The notes: generated by a model from the letters alone, not told the origin. A stretch of DNA of 64,000 nucleotides from Gammaproteobacteria bacterium (GCA_013214945.1 JABSRT010000003.1:186001-250000); one strand, 5' to 3'. Counted from the first letter of the stretch, positions 44,233 through 54,839 are shown. Numbers and translations: made by a program.

Positions 44233-45900
44233 ATGAGCCAAGAAGCCGTAAAAGTAACCAATTTTATTCGAAATATTATTGATAAAGACTTAGCCAGTGG
44301 CAAGCATACCAGTGTAGTGACACGTTTCCCGCCAGAGCCTAATGGCTATCTGCATATTGGTCACGCCAAGTCTATTTGTCTCAACTTTGGGATTGGTCAT
44401 GACTATCAAGGGCAAACAAATTTGCGCTTTGATGATACCAACCCGTTAAAAGAAGATATCGATTTCGTAAACTCGATTAAAGAAGACGTTTCATGGCTTG
44501 GTTTTAAGTGGCAGGGTGACATTCGTTATAGCTCGGATAACTTCGAAGCACTTTACGGCTTTGCTGTTGAGTTAATTAATAATGGTAAAGCTTTTGTTTG
44601 TGATCTTAATGCCGAAGAAATGCGAGAGTATCGTGGCACCTTGACCAAACCTGGCAAGCCTAGCCCCGCGCGTGAACGCAGTGTTGAAGAAAATTTAGAC
44701 TTGTTTAGTCGGATGCGTAACGGCGAATTTGCTGAAGGTCAATATAGCCTACGCGCAAAAATTGACATGGCATCACCTAATATCAAAATGCGCGATCCAA
44801 TCCTTTATCGGATCCGCTTTGTTGAGCACCATCAGACAGGTGATAAGTGGTGTATTTACCCGATGTATGATTTTACCCATTGTATTTCTGATGCGTTGGA
44901 AAATATCACTCATTCATTGTGTACCTTAGAATTTGAAGATCATCGTCCTCTTTATGACTGGGTCTTGGACAATATTTCACTTGAATGTCACCCGCAACAA
45001 ATTGAGTTTTCGCGACTAAATCTAGAATATACCGTAATGTCTAAGCGCAAGTTGGCGACAATGGTAGAGAACAATTTAGTGGATGGCTGGAACGATCCGC
45101 GCATGCCAACGATTGCTGGTTTACGTCGTCGTGGTTATACGTCGCAATCGATCGTTGAATTTTGTAAAAGAATTGGCGTGACCAAACAAGAAAACACCAT
45201 TGAAATGGGCGCGTTAGAAAGCTGTATTCGTGAAGACTTAGACAGTCGCGCACCACGTGCGATGGCGGTATTAGATCCGATTAAACTGATTATCGAAAAC
45301 TACCCAGCAGATCAAGTTGAGCAGCTTAATGCGCCTAATCATCCAAAAGATGAGGCAATGGGTTCGCGGATTGTGCCGTTCACGCGTGAAGTTTACATTG
45401 ACCGCAGTGATTTTAGAGAAGAAGCCAATAAAAAGTATAAGCGCTTAGTCATTGATAAAGAAGTTCGGTTACGTAATGGTTATGTGATTAAAGCATTACG
45501 CTGTGATAAAAATGAAGCTGGCGAAATTACCACTATTTATTGTAGCTACGATCCTGAAACCTTAGGTAAAAAACCGAGTGATGGTCGCAGTGTTAAAGGT
45601 GTTATTCATTGGGTGAGTGCTTCAGAAGGTATTCGAGCGCAAGTACGAGTTTATGATCGTTTGTTCAATGTGGTAAATCCTGCTGCCGCTGAAGATTTTG
45701 AATCGGTGTTAAACCCGCAGTCATTGGTTGTGTTCCCAGATGCGATCGTTGAGCCTTCATTAGTTACTGCTCAAGCCGAAATGGCATACCAATTTGAACG
45801 TGAAGGGTATTTCTGTGCTGATAGCCAAGACAGCAGTGCTGAACATTTAGTCTTTAACCGTACAGTTGGGCTGCGTGATTCATGGACTAACTCGCAGTAG
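44233..45900 (+). CDS. glnS: Glutaminyl-tRNA synthetase
   Basis: 555 residues from ATG 44233, preceded by GAGGG; the frame is open back to 44191 but lacks typical sequence there. Class I signatures: HIGH as [16 protein letters not shown], and KMSKS as MSKRKL. The catalytic fold includes [16 protein letters not shown] and [15 protein letters not shown], and a C-terminal beta-barrel anticodon domain. It charges tRNA-Gln in the cytoplasm. A hairpin terminator follows. Confidence 0.97.
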   Translation: MSQEAVKVTNFIRNIIDKDLASGKHTSVVTRFPPEPNGYLHIGHAKSICLNFGIGHDYQGQTNLRFDDTNPLKEDIDFVNSIKEDVSWLGFKWQGDIRYSSDNFEALYGFAVELINNGKAFVCDLNAEEMREYRGTLTKPGKPSPARERSVEENLDLFSRMRNGEFAEGQYSLRAKIDMASPNIKMRDPILYRIRFVEHHQTGDKWCIYPMYDFTHCISDALENITHSLCTLEFEDHRPLYDWVLDNISLECHPQQIEFSRLNLEYTVMSKRKLATMVENNLVDGWNDPRMPTIAGLRRRGYTSQSIVEFCKRIGVTKQENTIEMGALESCIREDLDSRAPRAMAVLDPIKLIIENYPADQVEQLNAPNHPKDEAMGSRIVPFTREVYIDRSDFREEANKKYKRLVIDKEVRLRNGYVIKALRCDKNEAGEITTIYCSYDPETLGKKPSDGRSVKGVIHWVSASEGIRAQVRVYDRLFNVVNPAAAEDFESVLNPQSLVVFPDAIVEPSLVTAQAEMAYQFEREGYFCADSQDSSAEHLVFNRTVGLRDSWTNSQ

Positions 45901-45921
45901 TAGTCAAAATCGCGTTGTAAA

Positions 45922-45954
45922 CCTAGTGACAAATACTGTTTGTCACTAGGTTTT
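45922..45954 (+). terminator. glnS terminator
   Basis: CCTAGTGACAAA and TTTGTCACTAGG make a perfect 12-bp stem with loop TACTG, followed by TTTTA. Confidence 0.9.
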
Positions 45955-46090
45955 ATACCAATTACAATTTAATAATTGATCACTTTTGCTAGTTTAAATC
46001 AACAATAAGGCTACCGCGTCCTGCTCGCGCCTTGTTCTTGCTAATTTCCCCCGGTGCACAACAAGACCACATCTTTAATGAAAATGGTAT
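45955..46090. mobile_element. MITE-like element, copy A (136 bp, internally shortened)
   Basis: Starts with ATACCAATT and ends with AATGGTAT. It shares AAATCAACAATAA, GCGCCTTGTTCTTG and GCACAACAAGA blocks with copy D at 57609, but lacks the central GCTAGCTA palindrome. It lies between glnS and the OhrR-like gene. No transposase is encoded. Confidence 0.7.
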
Positions 46091-46138
46091 TATTCATCAT
46101 TTTTTAACTTCAAATAAAAATTCGAATATCATCACTAA

Positions 46139-46576
46139 TCAATCTATTGACTGCAGCAGTTGGCTTAATAACCCTTTTAATTGCTGAGCCTGATCGAGAT
46201 CTAACTTTGACTTTTTAAACAGCTGCTCTGGAATACAAGCCAGTTGTTGTTTTAAAGCCCAGCCGTTGTGAGTTAAATGAATATTGACTAATCGTTCGTC
46301 AGCCTGATTTCGAATACGGCTAACGATATTAGCTTGTTCCATTCTTTTTAGCAGTGGCGTTAAGGTATTACTATTTAGTAATGCTTGCTGACCAATAGCT
46401 TTGACACTAATGCCATCATTTTGCCATAAAATCATTAGCACAATATATTGTGGGTAGGTTAAACCATGCTGTTCCAGTAAAGGCTGATATAAACGCGTCA
46501 CTAAACGCGAGGCAGCGTAAAGCGGAAAACACAGCTGCTGATCTAATTGTTGGTAGTGATCATTGGAAGCCGACAT
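46139..46576 (-). CDS. MarR/OhrR-like peroxide-sensing regulator
   Basis: 145 residues of the MarR family. The opening LDQQLCFPLYAASRLVTRLYQPLL matches OhrR, whose single reactive Cys (C16 here, LCFPLY) is oxidised by organic hydroperoxides. A winged helix follows (ISVKAIGQQALLNSNTLTPLLKRME, VNIHLTHNG). It lies 6 bases downstream of the glutathione peroxidase gene on the same strand, so it is co-transcribed and likely controls that operon. The usual partner ohr is absent here. Confidence 0.85.
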   Translation of the reverse strand: MSASNDHYQQLDQQLCFPLYAASRLVTRLYQPLLEQHGLTYPQYIVLMILWQNDGISVKAIGQQALLNSNTLTPLLKRMEQANIVSRIRNQADERLVNIHLTHNGWALKQQLACIPEQLFKKSKLDLDQAQQLKGLLSQLLQSID

Positions 46577-46582
46577 TGATCT

Positions 46583-47062
46583 TTATCCCAAGGCTTTTAG
46601 GATATGTGACTCGAGCGCGGCGGGTTTGCTAATAGGAGCAAAACGTTTAATTGGCTGACCATCACGGCCGATTAAAAATTTTGTGAAATTCCATTTTATA
46701 CTACGGCCAAATATTCCCGGTAGCGCGCAGGTTAAAAATTGATAAACAGGATGAGCATCGGCGCCATTGACATCGATTTTATCAAACATCTGAAACTCAA
46801 CACCGTAATTTAGCAAACATCCTTGTGATATTTGGCTGCTGTCTCCAGGCTCCTGCTCTTTAAATTGATTACAAGGAAAGCCTAAAATGATTAATCCTTG
46901 TGCTTGATATTTTTTATGCAAGGCTTGTAGTCCTTCATATTGAGGTGTTAACCCGCACTTACTTGCGGTATTAACAATGAGTACTACTTTGCCTTGATAT
47001 TGATTCATATCAATATTTTTTTGTTGCAGGCTGGTGGCTGATAATTGATAAAAAGGTTGCAT
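46583..47062 (-). CDS. Glutathione peroxidase family (thiol peroxidase type)
   Basis: 159 residues. The catalytic Cys C36 replaces selenocysteine (VNTASKCGLTPQYEGL), FPCNQF supplies C64, and WNFTKFLIGRDG the conserved Trp/Asn. Bacterial members of this kind (BtuE-like) often use thioredoxin rather than glutathione. It reduces peroxides in the cytoplasm. The pairing with an OhrR-like sensor gives a compact peroxide response operon. Confidence 0.92.
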   Translation of the reverse strand: MQPFYQLSATSLQQKNIDMNQYQGKVVLIVNTASKCGLTPQYEGLQALHKKYQAQGLIILGFPCNQFKEQEPGDSSQISQGCLLNYGVEFQMFDKIDVNGADAHPVYQFLTCALPGIFGRSIKWNFTKFLIGRDGQPIKRFAPISKPAALESHILKALG

Positions 47063-47330
47063 GCTTGGCTCCGTAAATTAAGTCTTCCTTGATTGTATCG
47101 CGCGCGATTTAATGTGGCAATGAGTCATCTAAAATGGCGCAAGTTATCAGCAAAAATATTTCTAATATAAGTCAGGCAGCGGCGACATTTTTAACTACAA
47201 TTATTGTGATATAGATGAATAAACAATATGAAAATGGAATTAGTTCAGTTGTGATTCAGTACTGGTGTGTTTTAATGATGATTATCGATACGAGACGAAT
47301 TAATACGAGCTAATGCTAGGATCATTCGTT

Positions 47331-47489
47331 ATACCAATTACATTAAATTTATGATCTGGTTGTGCGTAGAGAGAATTAATTTAGACAAGGCGCTCGATTG
47401 AGCAATAGCTAGCTATTGGGAATGAGAGCAACGCCCGATTAATTGATTTTATCAAGCTCAGGTGATCAGTTAATTAATGGGATTGGTAT
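47331..47489. mobile_element. MITE-like element, copy B (159 bp, opposite orientation)
   Basis: ATACCAATTACATTAAATT at one end and ATTGGTAT at the other, with central CAATAGCTAGCTATTG. Its reverse complement closely matches copy C at 57078-57236. It occupies most of the gap before the small protein gene at 47509. The remaining bases from 47063 show no gene. Confidence 0.85.
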
Positions 47490-47508
47490 TAAGCCAAGGG
47501 GAATAGGA

Positions 47509-47697
47509 ATGGAAAAAGTAAAACAGATCTTAAAAAACGACCAAACTAATCATTTGGCTGATCAGGTTCTGGAATTTGAAAAAACGATGCCGAGAACTAA
47601 AAAGTCGTCAGCTAACTCGAGCCAATCAGTTGGCAATAAAAAAGCGACTGCTGATATTGATGTTGTCACGACATCTTACATTCGCGGTTATAACTAA
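47509..47697 (+). CDS. Small hydrophilic protein of unknown function
   Basis: 62 residues from the ATG at 47509, which follows GAATAGGA; the frame extends back to 47443 only through MITE DNA. The sequence is charged (MEKVKQILKND then a Ser/Thr/Lys-rich middle and VTTSYIRGYN at the end), with no membrane span. It might be a short regulatory or nucleic-acid-binding protein. I do not recognise a family. Confidence 0.5.
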   Translation: MEKVKQILKNDQTNHLADQVLEFEKTMPRTKKSSANSSQSVGNKKATADIDVVTTSYIRGYN

Positions 47698-47906
47698 ATT
47701 ATTGTGCCACAAATGACGGTATTATTCTGTTCGTTTGTGGTGGTTAGTATTTTTATAAACACTCATCCATGGGGTAATTCTACCCTGATTTTATAGAGCT
47801 GTTCTTATCTTAAGCGTTTGATTATCGGTTGACACGACATATATATTATTGCTTATTCGGGTTACAATCACGCGGTATTCTAATTTAACTAATTTTCGGA
47901 GTTTGC

Positions 47907-48926
47907 GTGACTAATCATTTTGACGGTCAGGATTTTCTTTCATTTAGTCGCCACCACGAGTGGAGTATTGAACAGGCTTTTAACTTTTCATTAGACAATG
48001 GTACCCAGGTTGAAGTTTGGGATACTGGTGTTATCGCATTTACACCTGCACAAGTGACCACTTGTGATGTTATTTTATCAAGTGGTATTCATGGTAATGA
48101 AACAGCGCCGATTGAAATTTGTAATGACTTTATTAATCAGATCCTCGATGGCACCCTTGAGCTAGCGACTAGAGTGCTGTTTATCTTTGGTAATCCAGCA
48201 TCCATGAATATTGGCCTGCGCTTTGTCCAAGAAAATATGAATCGTTTGTTTAATGGCGCTCATTCAATGCCATCTGGCTTAACCAATCACGAACGTATTC
48301 GCGCCAAAAAATTAGAGCAATACGTTGCTCGTTTTTATCAAGGTCAACCTGAGTCTAATGAGCGCATTCATTACGACTTGCATACCGCAATTCGTGGCTC
48401 TAAAAATGAAAAATTTGCGGTGTATCCATTTTTGCATGGTGAAAAACACAATACCCGCCAGTTACAGATTTTAGCAGCCTGCGGTGTCAGCACTATTTTA
48501 CTGTCAAATGCGCCAACGACAACATTCAGTTATTTTTCGTCGATTAACTTTGCGGCGCATGCCTTTACGGTTGAATTAGGTAAGGTTCGTCCATTTGGTG
48601 AAAACGATATGACCCGATTTATCGAAGTTAAACAAACATTAAAAGCGATGTTATCAGGTCAAGACATGCAATTGATTGATTACTGCGAGCAAGATTTTAA
48701 TCTATTTAAGGTTTGTCGCGCTATTGATAAGCATCATGATGATTTCGAGTTCCACTTTGCTGATGATGTTGTTAATTTCACCAGTTTCCCGATCGGTTTT
48801 AAATTAGCAACGCAAGGTGAGCTTGAGTACAAGGTTGAGCACAAAGGCGAGGCGATTGTCTTTCCTAATGCCAATGTTGCTAATGGTAACCGCGCTGTGT
48901 TGATGGTTGTACCAACCAGCTTGTAA
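47907..48926 (+). CDS. astE: Succinylglutamate desuccinylase (AstE)
   Basis: 339 residues from GTG 47907, five bases past CGGAG. Zinc carboxypeptidase-like pattern: ILSSGIHGNETAPIEIC (His and Glu zinc ligands), FIFGNPASMN, RIHYDLHTAIRGSKNEKFAVYP (the third His), VELGKVRPFG. It frees glutamate from N-succinylglutamate as the last step of the AST arginine degradation pathway. The rest of the ast genes are not adjacent. Confidence 0.92.
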   Translation: MTNHFDGQDFLSFSRHHEWSIEQAFNFSLDNGTQVEVWDTGVIAFTPAQVTTCDVILSSGIHGNETAPIEICNDFINQILDGTLELATRVLFIFGNPASMNIGLRFVQENMNRLFNGAHSMPSGLTNHERIRAKKLEQYVARFYQGQPESNERIHYDLHTAIRGSKNEKFAVYPFLHGEKHNTRQLQILAACGVSTILLSNAPTTTFSYFSSINFAAHAFTVELGKVRPFGENDMTRFIEVKQTLKAMLSGQDMQLIDYCEQDFNLFKVCRAIDKHHDDFEFHFADDVVNFTSFPIGFKLATQGELEYKVEHKGEAIVFPNANVANGNRAVLMVVPTSL

Positions 48927-48971
48927 AACAATTGGTATAACAGTATTACCCTTGATGTGATCGTCAATTTA

Positions 48972-49003
48972 ACAGGTCTGTAAATATTTAATTACAGATC
49001 TGT
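48972..49003 (+). terminator. Probable astE terminator hairpin
   Basis: ACAGGTCTGTAA pairs with TTACAGATCTGT (12-bp stem, one G-T), 45 bases after the stop. A clear T-run is lacking. The rest of the gap to 49250 contains a leader for the bkd operon and no gene. Confidence 0.55.
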
Positions 49004-49250
49004 CCTATCTCTCGTTACAAATCTCTGCTCAAACTCCTGCTAAATATTGTCTCTATCTTTACGTAAAGGTAAAGTATCTGAACTCTAAGTCGTGTTATGT
49101 TAGTTAAAACACCACTTAATCATGATTAATAATAAATAACTCATGCCGCTGTCGGTATCGCACCAGCGCTGTAAATGTGCAGTACGATGACATAAGTTAC
49201 TCGGCTTAACAAATCGAGTAACCGGCGCGACGAGACATAAAAGGATCATC

Positions 49251-50435
49251 ATGAATCGACCTGAACAACAGTCGGATAACATCGTTCATCAGCCATATTT
49301 TGTGGATGCTGATGCGCTGGTTATTCCGGTCTTAAAAGTTTTGCAACAAGACGGCACCTTGTATGCTAGAGCCGCAATGCCTGAGATTGATAAGGCACTG
49401 GCATTAAAGATATACGATACCATGGTGTTTACGCGAGTACTCGATGAACGCATGGTGGCATCGCAGCGACAAGGGCGTATTAGTTTTTACATGACCTGTA
49501 AAGGCGAGGAAGCCTCGATCATTGGTAGCGCGGCAGGGCTGTCAGATCATGACATGATTATGGCTCAGTATCGTGAGCAGGGCGCGTTAGCATTTCGTGG
49601 CTTTAGCATTGAAAACTTTATGAATCAGATGTTTGCAAATGCCAAAGATTTGGGTAAAGGTCGGCAAATGCCGATTCATTATGGTTCAAAAGAACTCAAC
49701 TACATGACTATTTCGTCACCGTTGGCCACTCAAATCCCTCAGGCGACGGGTTATGCCTATGGTCAAAAGTTGCAAGGTATCAACGCCTTAACTATGTGTT
49801 ATTTTGGCGAGGGCGCTGCATCTGAAGGTGATTTTCATGCCGGATTAAACATGGCAGCGGTATTAAAATCACCGACTATCTTTTATTGCCGTAATAACGG
49901 CTATGCGATTTCAACCTCAACCGAAGATCAGTATGCTGGTGACGGCATTGCACCACGCGGGGTTAGTTACGGCATTAATACAATTCGGGTCGATGGTAAC
50001 GATTGTTTAGCGGTGTTGTTAGCGACTCAGCAAGCGCGTAAGTATGCGCTTGAACATCATAAACCGGTTTTAATTGAAGCGATGAGTTATCGTTTAGGTG
50101 CTCATTCTACCTCGGATGATCCAAGCGGTTACCGCTCTAAAGAAGAAGAAGCGCTGTGGGAAGAGATTGATGGCGTATTACGGTTTAAAACTTGGCTTGA
50201 GCTGCAAGGCTGGTGGGATCAAGCGCAAGAGGAAGCATTATACGAGAAATACCGCGCCCAAATTTTAGCGCAATTAAAAGTGTCAGAAAAAGAACCAACG
50301 CCAATGTTAGTCGAATTGGTCAGCGATGTTTACAGTGATATTCCAAAGCACTTGCAGCAACAGTTAACACAATTACGTTCACACCTTGCAAAGTATCCGC
50401 AATCTTACCCTACCACCTCGGGAGAGCAGCATTAA
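49251..50435 (+). CDS. bkdA1: Branched-chain 2-oxoacid dehydrogenase E1 alpha
   Basis: 394 residues with a thiamine diphosphate site [15 protein letters not shown] then [11 protein letters not shown], and the branched-chain-type signature [20 protein letters not shown]. It decarboxylates the keto acids of valine, leucine and isoleucine with the E1 beta partner. The stop codon shares one base (TAATG) with the E1 beta start, so the two chains are made together. Confidence 0.93.
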   Translation: MNRPEQQSDNIVHQPYFVDADALVIPVLKVLQQDGTLYARAAMPEIDKALALKIYDTMVFTRVLDERMVASQRQGRISFYMTCKGEEASIIGSAAGLSDHDMIMAQYREQGALAFRGFSIENFMNQMFANAKDLGKGRQMPIHYGSKELNYMTISSPLATQIPQATGYAYGQKLQGINALTMCYFGEGAASEGDFHAGLNMAAVLKSPTIFYCRNNGYAISTSTEDQYAGDGIAPRGVSYGINTIRVDGNDCLAVLLATQQARKYALEHHKPVLIEAMSYRLGAHSTSDDPSGYRSKEEEALWEEIDGVLRFKTWLELQGWWDQAQEEALYEKYRAQILAQLKVSEKEPTPMLVELVSDVYSDIPKHLQQQLTQLRSHLAKYPQSYPTTSGEQH

Positions 50436-51412
50436 TGGCACAAATGAATTTACTACGCGCAATTAATGATGCGCTTGACATTGCGATGGCGGCTAACGAA
50501 CGGGTATTATGTTTTGGTGAAGATGTTGGTCATTTTGGTGGGGTCTTTCGCTCAACCAGTGGCTTACAAGACAAGTACGGCAAAGACCGCTGTTTTAATA
50601 CACCGCTAACAGAGCAGGGTATTATAGGCTTTGCAAATGGCTTGGCTGCTCAAGGGGCTGTACCTATTGCAGAAATCCAATTCGCGGATTATATTTTCCC
50701 GGCCTTTGACCAAATCGTTAATGAAACGGCTAAGTTTCGCTACCGCAGTGGTAATGAATTTAATGTTGGATCATTAGTTATTCGTACTCCTTATGGCGGT
50801 GGTATTGCTGGTGGTTTATATCATTCACAATCACCTGAAGCTTATTTCACTGGCACGCCAGGGCTAAAAATTGTGGTGCCTCGTAATCCTTATCAAGCCA
50901 AAGGTTTGTTACTGGCGGCGATAAACGATGATAACCCAGTGATCTTTTTTGAGCCGAAACGACTTTACCGCGCTTCGGTTGGTGAAGTACCAGAACAAGC
51001 CTATGAAATACCACTTGGCGAGGCGGAAGTAGTCAGCGAGGGTAGTGATATTACGTTGCTTGGCTGGGGCGCTCAAATGGAAGTTATCGAGCAAGCGATG
51101 ACATTAGCGACCAATGATGGCATCTCTTGTGAATTGATCGATCTTCGAACCCTACTACCTTGGGATGTTGAAACCGTCGTAAAATCAGTGACAAAAACTG
51201 GCCGGTTATTGATAAGCCATGAAGCGCCGTTAACCGGTGGCTTTGCGGGTGAAATAGCTGCGACGATTCAGCAGGAATGTTTCTTACACCTTGAATCGCC
51301 AATTAGCCGTGTCTGTGGATTAGATACCCCTTATCCATTAGTTCAAGAAAAAGAATACTGTGCTGATCAATTAAAAATTTATGAAGCGATCAAACGTACT
51401 GTAAATTTCTAA
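50435..51412 (+). CDS. bkdA2: Branched-chain 2-oxoacid dehydrogenase E1 beta
   Basis: 325 residues of the transketolase-like E1 beta group: [79 protein letters not shown] and an ending with [16 protein letters not shown]. It forms a heterotetramer with E1 alpha and completes the thiamine site. It overlaps that gene by one base. Confidence 0.93.
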   Translation: MAQMNLLRAINDALDIAMAANERVLCFGEDVGHFGGVFRSTSGLQDKYGKDRCFNTPLTEQGIIGFANGLAAQGAVPIAEIQFADYIFPAFDQIVNETAKFRYRSGNEFNVGSLVIRTPYGGGIAGGLYHSQSPEAYFTGTPGLKIVVPRNPYQAKGLLLAAINDDNPVIFFEPKRLYRASVGEVPEQAYEIPLGEAEVVSEGSDITLLGWGAQMEVIEQAMTLATNDGISCELIDLRTLLPWDVETVVKSVTKTGRLLISHEAPLTGGFAGEIAATIQQECFLHLESPISRVCGLDTPYPLVQEKEYCADQLKIYEAIKRTVNF

Positions 51413-51510
51413 ATCACGGTAATAGCATTTTTGTGGAGCAGACAATAGCTCCACTTAATACAGTTTAAGAGCCACGTATGTCGCTCAAATAGTGTTAAGG
51501 AACAGGCACA

Positions 51511-53097
51511 ATGGCACAAGATTTTTTATTGCCCGATATTGGCGAAGGTATTATTGAATGTGAACTAGTCGAGTGGCTAGTTGCAGAAGGCGAGACAGTA
51601 AAAGAAGATCAGCCAGTGGCTGATGTCATGACTGATAAAGCATTAGTACAAATTCCATCAATGCACGACGGGGTAGTGACTCGCCTTTATTACAACAAAG
51701 GCGATATTGCAAAGGTTCATGCGCCATTGTTTGCCATAGAGCCCACTGTGCCGGTCGAGCAAGTAACGGCGGTTATTACACCATCGATCATTGATAACAA
51801 GGTCGAGGTCGCAGCAGAGCTTATAAAACACTTTGTTTTACCCGATATCGGTGAAGGCATTGTTGAGTGTGAAGTCGTGGATTGGCTGGTGGCCGTTGGT
51901 GATAGCATTGTAGAAGATCAACCCATCGTTGATGTGATGACCGACAAAGCGCTGGTGCAAATTCCCGCCATGGAAGCTGGGGTTATCACCCAACTATTTT
52001 GTAAAAAGGGCAGTGTGGCTCAAGTACACGCCCCGTTGTTTAGCTACCAAGTCGCAGCCGTAGCAACAACAACAACAGAAACACTAGTCACCGTTAAGGA
52101 TAATCTCGGATCAGACGTTGTCAGTCAGCCTGAGACAGGTGCAAGAGTTGATCGCACTGCTAATAACAAAAAAGCGATTGCTAGCCCCGCAGTACGCCGA
52201 GTTGCCCGCGAGTTGAATATTGATTTAAGCCAAGTGAATGGTTCGGGTAAAAACGGGCGAATATATAAAGACGATGTGATTAGCTTTAATCAAACAGACA
52301 ATCAAGTTGTTGAAAACGTAGCGCCAGTGATTATAGATGCACCCGCGCCCGCGTCAGATAACAACACTGCAAGCATGGCAACCGATTTCGAAGTATCGAC
52401 AGTGGAGCCATTAAAAGGCATTAAAGCAGCAATGGCGCGTCAAATGGTGGCGTCAGTATCGACTATTCCGCATTTCACTTATTGCGAAGAAATTGACATG
52501 ACCGAGTTGGTTGCTTTGCGGGCTAAACTTAAGGAATCATATCAGGCGCAAGGGGTTAAGCTGACGATGATGCCATTTTTCATTAAGGCGATGTCATTAG
52601 CGATTAATCAATTCCCTATTCTCAATAGCCAATTAAATGATGCGGCAGATCAAATTCGTTATTTTTCTAACCATAACATTGGTATGGCGGTAGATAGTAA
52701 AATTGGTTTATTAGTCCCAAATATTAAACAGGTTCAAAACTTGTCTATTATTGACGTGGCCAATGAAGTCACTCGACTAACCGATGCTGCGCGAATAGGG
52801 CGTTTAACCCAACCGGATTTACGGGGTGGCACGATCACAATCTCTAATATTGGTGCTTTAGGCGGTACCATTGCTACGCCAATTATTAACAAGCCAGAAG
52901 TGGCTATTGTGGCGTTAGGGAAACTGCAAACGTTGCCGCGCTTTGATGCTAATGGCCAAGTGGAAGCGCGCAAGATAATGCAAGTGAGTTGGTCTGGCGA
53001 TCATCGAGTGATTGATGGAGCAACAATTGCTCGGTTCTGTAATTTATGGAAGTCATACCTAGAGGATCCCGCGTCAATGTTGATGGCCATGAGTTAA
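51511..53097 (+). CDS. bkdB: Branched-chain 2-oxoacid dehydrogenase E2 (two lipoyl domains)
   Basis: 528 residues: two lipoyl domains in tandem (lysines K43 and about K146, each in MTDKALVQIP), a Pro/Ala-poor linker, a peripheral-subunit binding domain (ASPAVRRVARELNIDLSQVN near 230) and a C-terminal acyltransferase core ending with HRVIDGATIARF, the catalytic His/Asp. It passes the acyl group from lipoamide to CoA. No E3 gene lies here, so a shared dihydrolipoamide dehydrogenase must serve. Confidence 0.93.
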   Translation: MAQDFLLPDIGEGIIECELVEWLVAEGETVKEDQPVADVMTDKALVQIPSMHDGVVTRLYYNKGDIAKVHAPLFAIEPTVPVEQVTAVITPSIIDNKVEVAAELIKHFVLPDIGEGIVECEVVDWLVAVGDSIVEDQPIVDVMTDKALVQIPAMEAGVITQLFCKKGSVAQVHAPLFSYQVAAVATTTTETLVTVKDNLGSDVVSQPETGARVDRTANNKKAIASPAVRRVARELNIDLSQVNGSGKNGRIYKDDVISFNQTDNQVVENVAPVIIDAPAPASDNNTASMATDFEVSTVEPLKGIKAAMARQMVASVSTIPHFTYCEEIDMTELVALRAKLKESYQAQGVKLTMMPFFIKAMSLAINQFPILNSQLNDAADQIRYFSNHNIGMAVDSKIGLLVPNIKQVQNLSIIDVANEVTRLTDAARIGRLTQPDLRGGTITISNIGALGGTIATPIINKPEVAIVALGKLQTLPRFDANGQVEARKIMQVSWSGDHRVIDGATIARFCNLWKSYLEDPASMLMAMS

Positions 53098-53120
53098 TTA
53101 AAATAGTCATTGAGAGATAA

Positions 53121-53150
53121 AAATCACCGAATTAGGTGATTTTTTTTTTG
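53121..53150 (+). terminator. bkd operon terminator
   Basis: AAATCACC-GAATTA-GGTGATTT followed by a long T-run. Confidence 0.92.
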
Positions 53151-53192
53151 GCTGGAGTATGATAATTAACAATTAAACAACGAAATCAGCTT

Positions 53193-53927
53193 ATGTTTTA
53201 TCGACCTGCATTTAATAATCATCGAGTATTACCCCCAGCGAACTGGCATGAGCTGGCGCAAGGGCAGTGGCTACTCGACCAAGTAAATGAGCAATTAACC
53301 CCGTGGTGGCCGAGAATTTTTGGTTATCATCTACTTAAATTAGGCTCGTTAAGCCATACCATTGATACATCGGCCTGTAACATTAGCCATCAAGTGAGTG
53401 TTTCACCATTATTTGGGACCAATGTTGTGGCCGACATTGCTCGATTACCTTTTTCTGAATCGAGCGTTGATGCCTGCTTGTTAAGCTTGTCGCTTAACTA
53501 CCACCATAATCCACATCAAGTTTTACGAGAAGTTAATCGGGTAACCGTGGCCGGAGGCCATGTCATTATCATCGGTTTAAATCCGCTCAGCCCACTAGGG
53601 CTGGCACGATTTAGCCCGCCACTCAGTCATAAGTACCCTTATAATGGCCGGTTCTTTACCCAGTCACGGGTTAAAGACTGGTTAGGTGTATTGGGCTATC
53701 AGGTGATTGCTGAGCAAAAGGCGATTTACTCAAGTTTGATGATGAAACCAAGCCGAACTTATTATCTGCAGCAATTGATGGCGCATAATGTCCCGCAGAT
53801 AGGGTCTTTTTATCTCATTTTGGCCAAAAAATTAGTGCGACCATTAACTCCAGTAAAACCACGTTGGAAGTTAAAACCCAAATCAGTCTTGTCACCCGTT
53901 GTCACGATGCAAAATGATAATGCCTAA
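53193..53927 (+). CDS. SAM-dependent methyltransferase (YafS-like)
   Basis: 244 residues. The SAM fold is class I, with an unusual N-terminus (WHELAQGQWLLDQVNEQLTPWWPRIFG) typical of the YafS group, and later ADIARLPFSESSVDACLLSLSLNYHH and VTVAGGHVIIIGLNPLSP. E. coli keeps yafS beside rnhA and dnaQ; here dnaQ follows by 133 bases and rnhA is absent. The substrate is not known. Confidence 0.83.
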   Translation: MFYRPAFNNHRVLPPANWHELAQGQWLLDQVNEQLTPWWPRIFGYHLLKLGSLSHTIDTSACNISHQVSVSPLFGTNVVADIARLPFSESSVDACLLSLSLNYHHNPHQVLREVNRVTVAGGHVIIIGLNPLSPLGLARFSPPLSHKYPYNGRFFTQSRVKDWLGVLGYQVIAEQKAIYSSLMMKPSRTYYLQQLMAHNVPQIGSFYLILAKKLVRPLTPVKPRWKLKPKSVLSPVVTMQNDNA

Positions 53928-54060
53928 CATCAACCTGCCATAGTTTTAGCGATATTTACTCGCCCACGTTGTCGCAACTGCTACTTATTATGTTTGCGCG
54001 TCGACGCCAACTTGTTACTATACAATTAATCATTATTTACATATTTTAAAGAGTCTTTCG

Positions 54061-54795
54061 ATGGCGTTACAAACTTATAATCGTCAGGTTGTGTTAGATA
54101 CCGAAACAACGGGTATGAACCAAGCTGGTGGAGCGATTCACCTTGACCATAAAATCATTGAAATTGGCTGTGTTGAAGTCGTCAATCGTCGGTTAACGGG
54201 GCGTCATTATCATGTCTATCTTAATCCGGGGCGTTTAGTCGATGAAGAGGCATTTAAAGTTCACGGCATTAGCGATGAGTTTTTACGTGATAAACCACGA
54301 TTTGGTGATATAGCCCAAGAGTTTATTGAGTTTATCGAAGGCGCTGAACTGATAATTCATAATGCACCCTTTGATGTTTCGTTTATGGATTATGAGTTTG
54401 GCTTGCTGGGCAGTGGCATTCCTAAAACGGCCGACATGAGCGGGATCCTTGATACGCTAGTGATGGCTAAGCAGATCCATCCAGGTCAGCGTAATAGCCT
54501 CGACGCGTTATGTAAGCGCTATGCTATCGATAACTCTTCACGTGAATTACACGGCGCATTATTAGATGCTGAGATCCTCGCCGAAGTATATTTAACGATG
54601 ACAGGTGGCCAAACTGCCTTTAACTTGTCACTGGCGCAAGATAACGGTTTAGCAGGCAATGGCAGTTCCGGCATCGATCCTGCATTAGTATTATCGGTGA
54701 TCAAAGCATCAGCTGCAGAACTTGAAGCACATCAATCACGACTCAATATTGTTAAGGATGCTGGTGGCAGTTGTTTGTGGCTACCTAATCAGTAA
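54061..54795 (+). CDS. dnaQ: DNA polymerase III epsilon subunit (proofreading exonuclease)
   Basis: 244 residues. DEDDh exonuclease: D13 and E15 in VVLDTETTGMN, IIHNAPFDVSFMDYEF, and HGALLDAEILAEVYL with the last His and Asp. The C-terminal polymerase-binding tail is present. It proofreads replication in complex with the alpha subunit. Confidence 0.95.
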   Translation: MALQTYNRQVVLDTETTGMNQAGGAIHLDHKIIEIGCVEVVNRRLTGRHYHVYLNPGRLVDEEAFKVHGISDEFLRDKPRFGDIAQEFIEFIEGAELIIHNAPFDVSFMDYEFGLLGSGIPKTADMSGILDTLVMAKQIHPGQRNSLDALCKRYAIDNSSRELHGALLDAEILAEVYLTMTGGQTAFNLSLAQDNGLAGNGSSGIDPALVLSVIKASAAELEAHQSRLNIVKDAGGSCLWLPNQ

Positions 54796-54839
54796 ATCGT
54801 TGCACTTAGACTAACACTGAATTTTTTCAGGGAGAAAAT

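Noticed and set aside
47443-47508. Upstream start of the small protein gene
   Set aside because: This part is MITE sequence and has no ribosome site.
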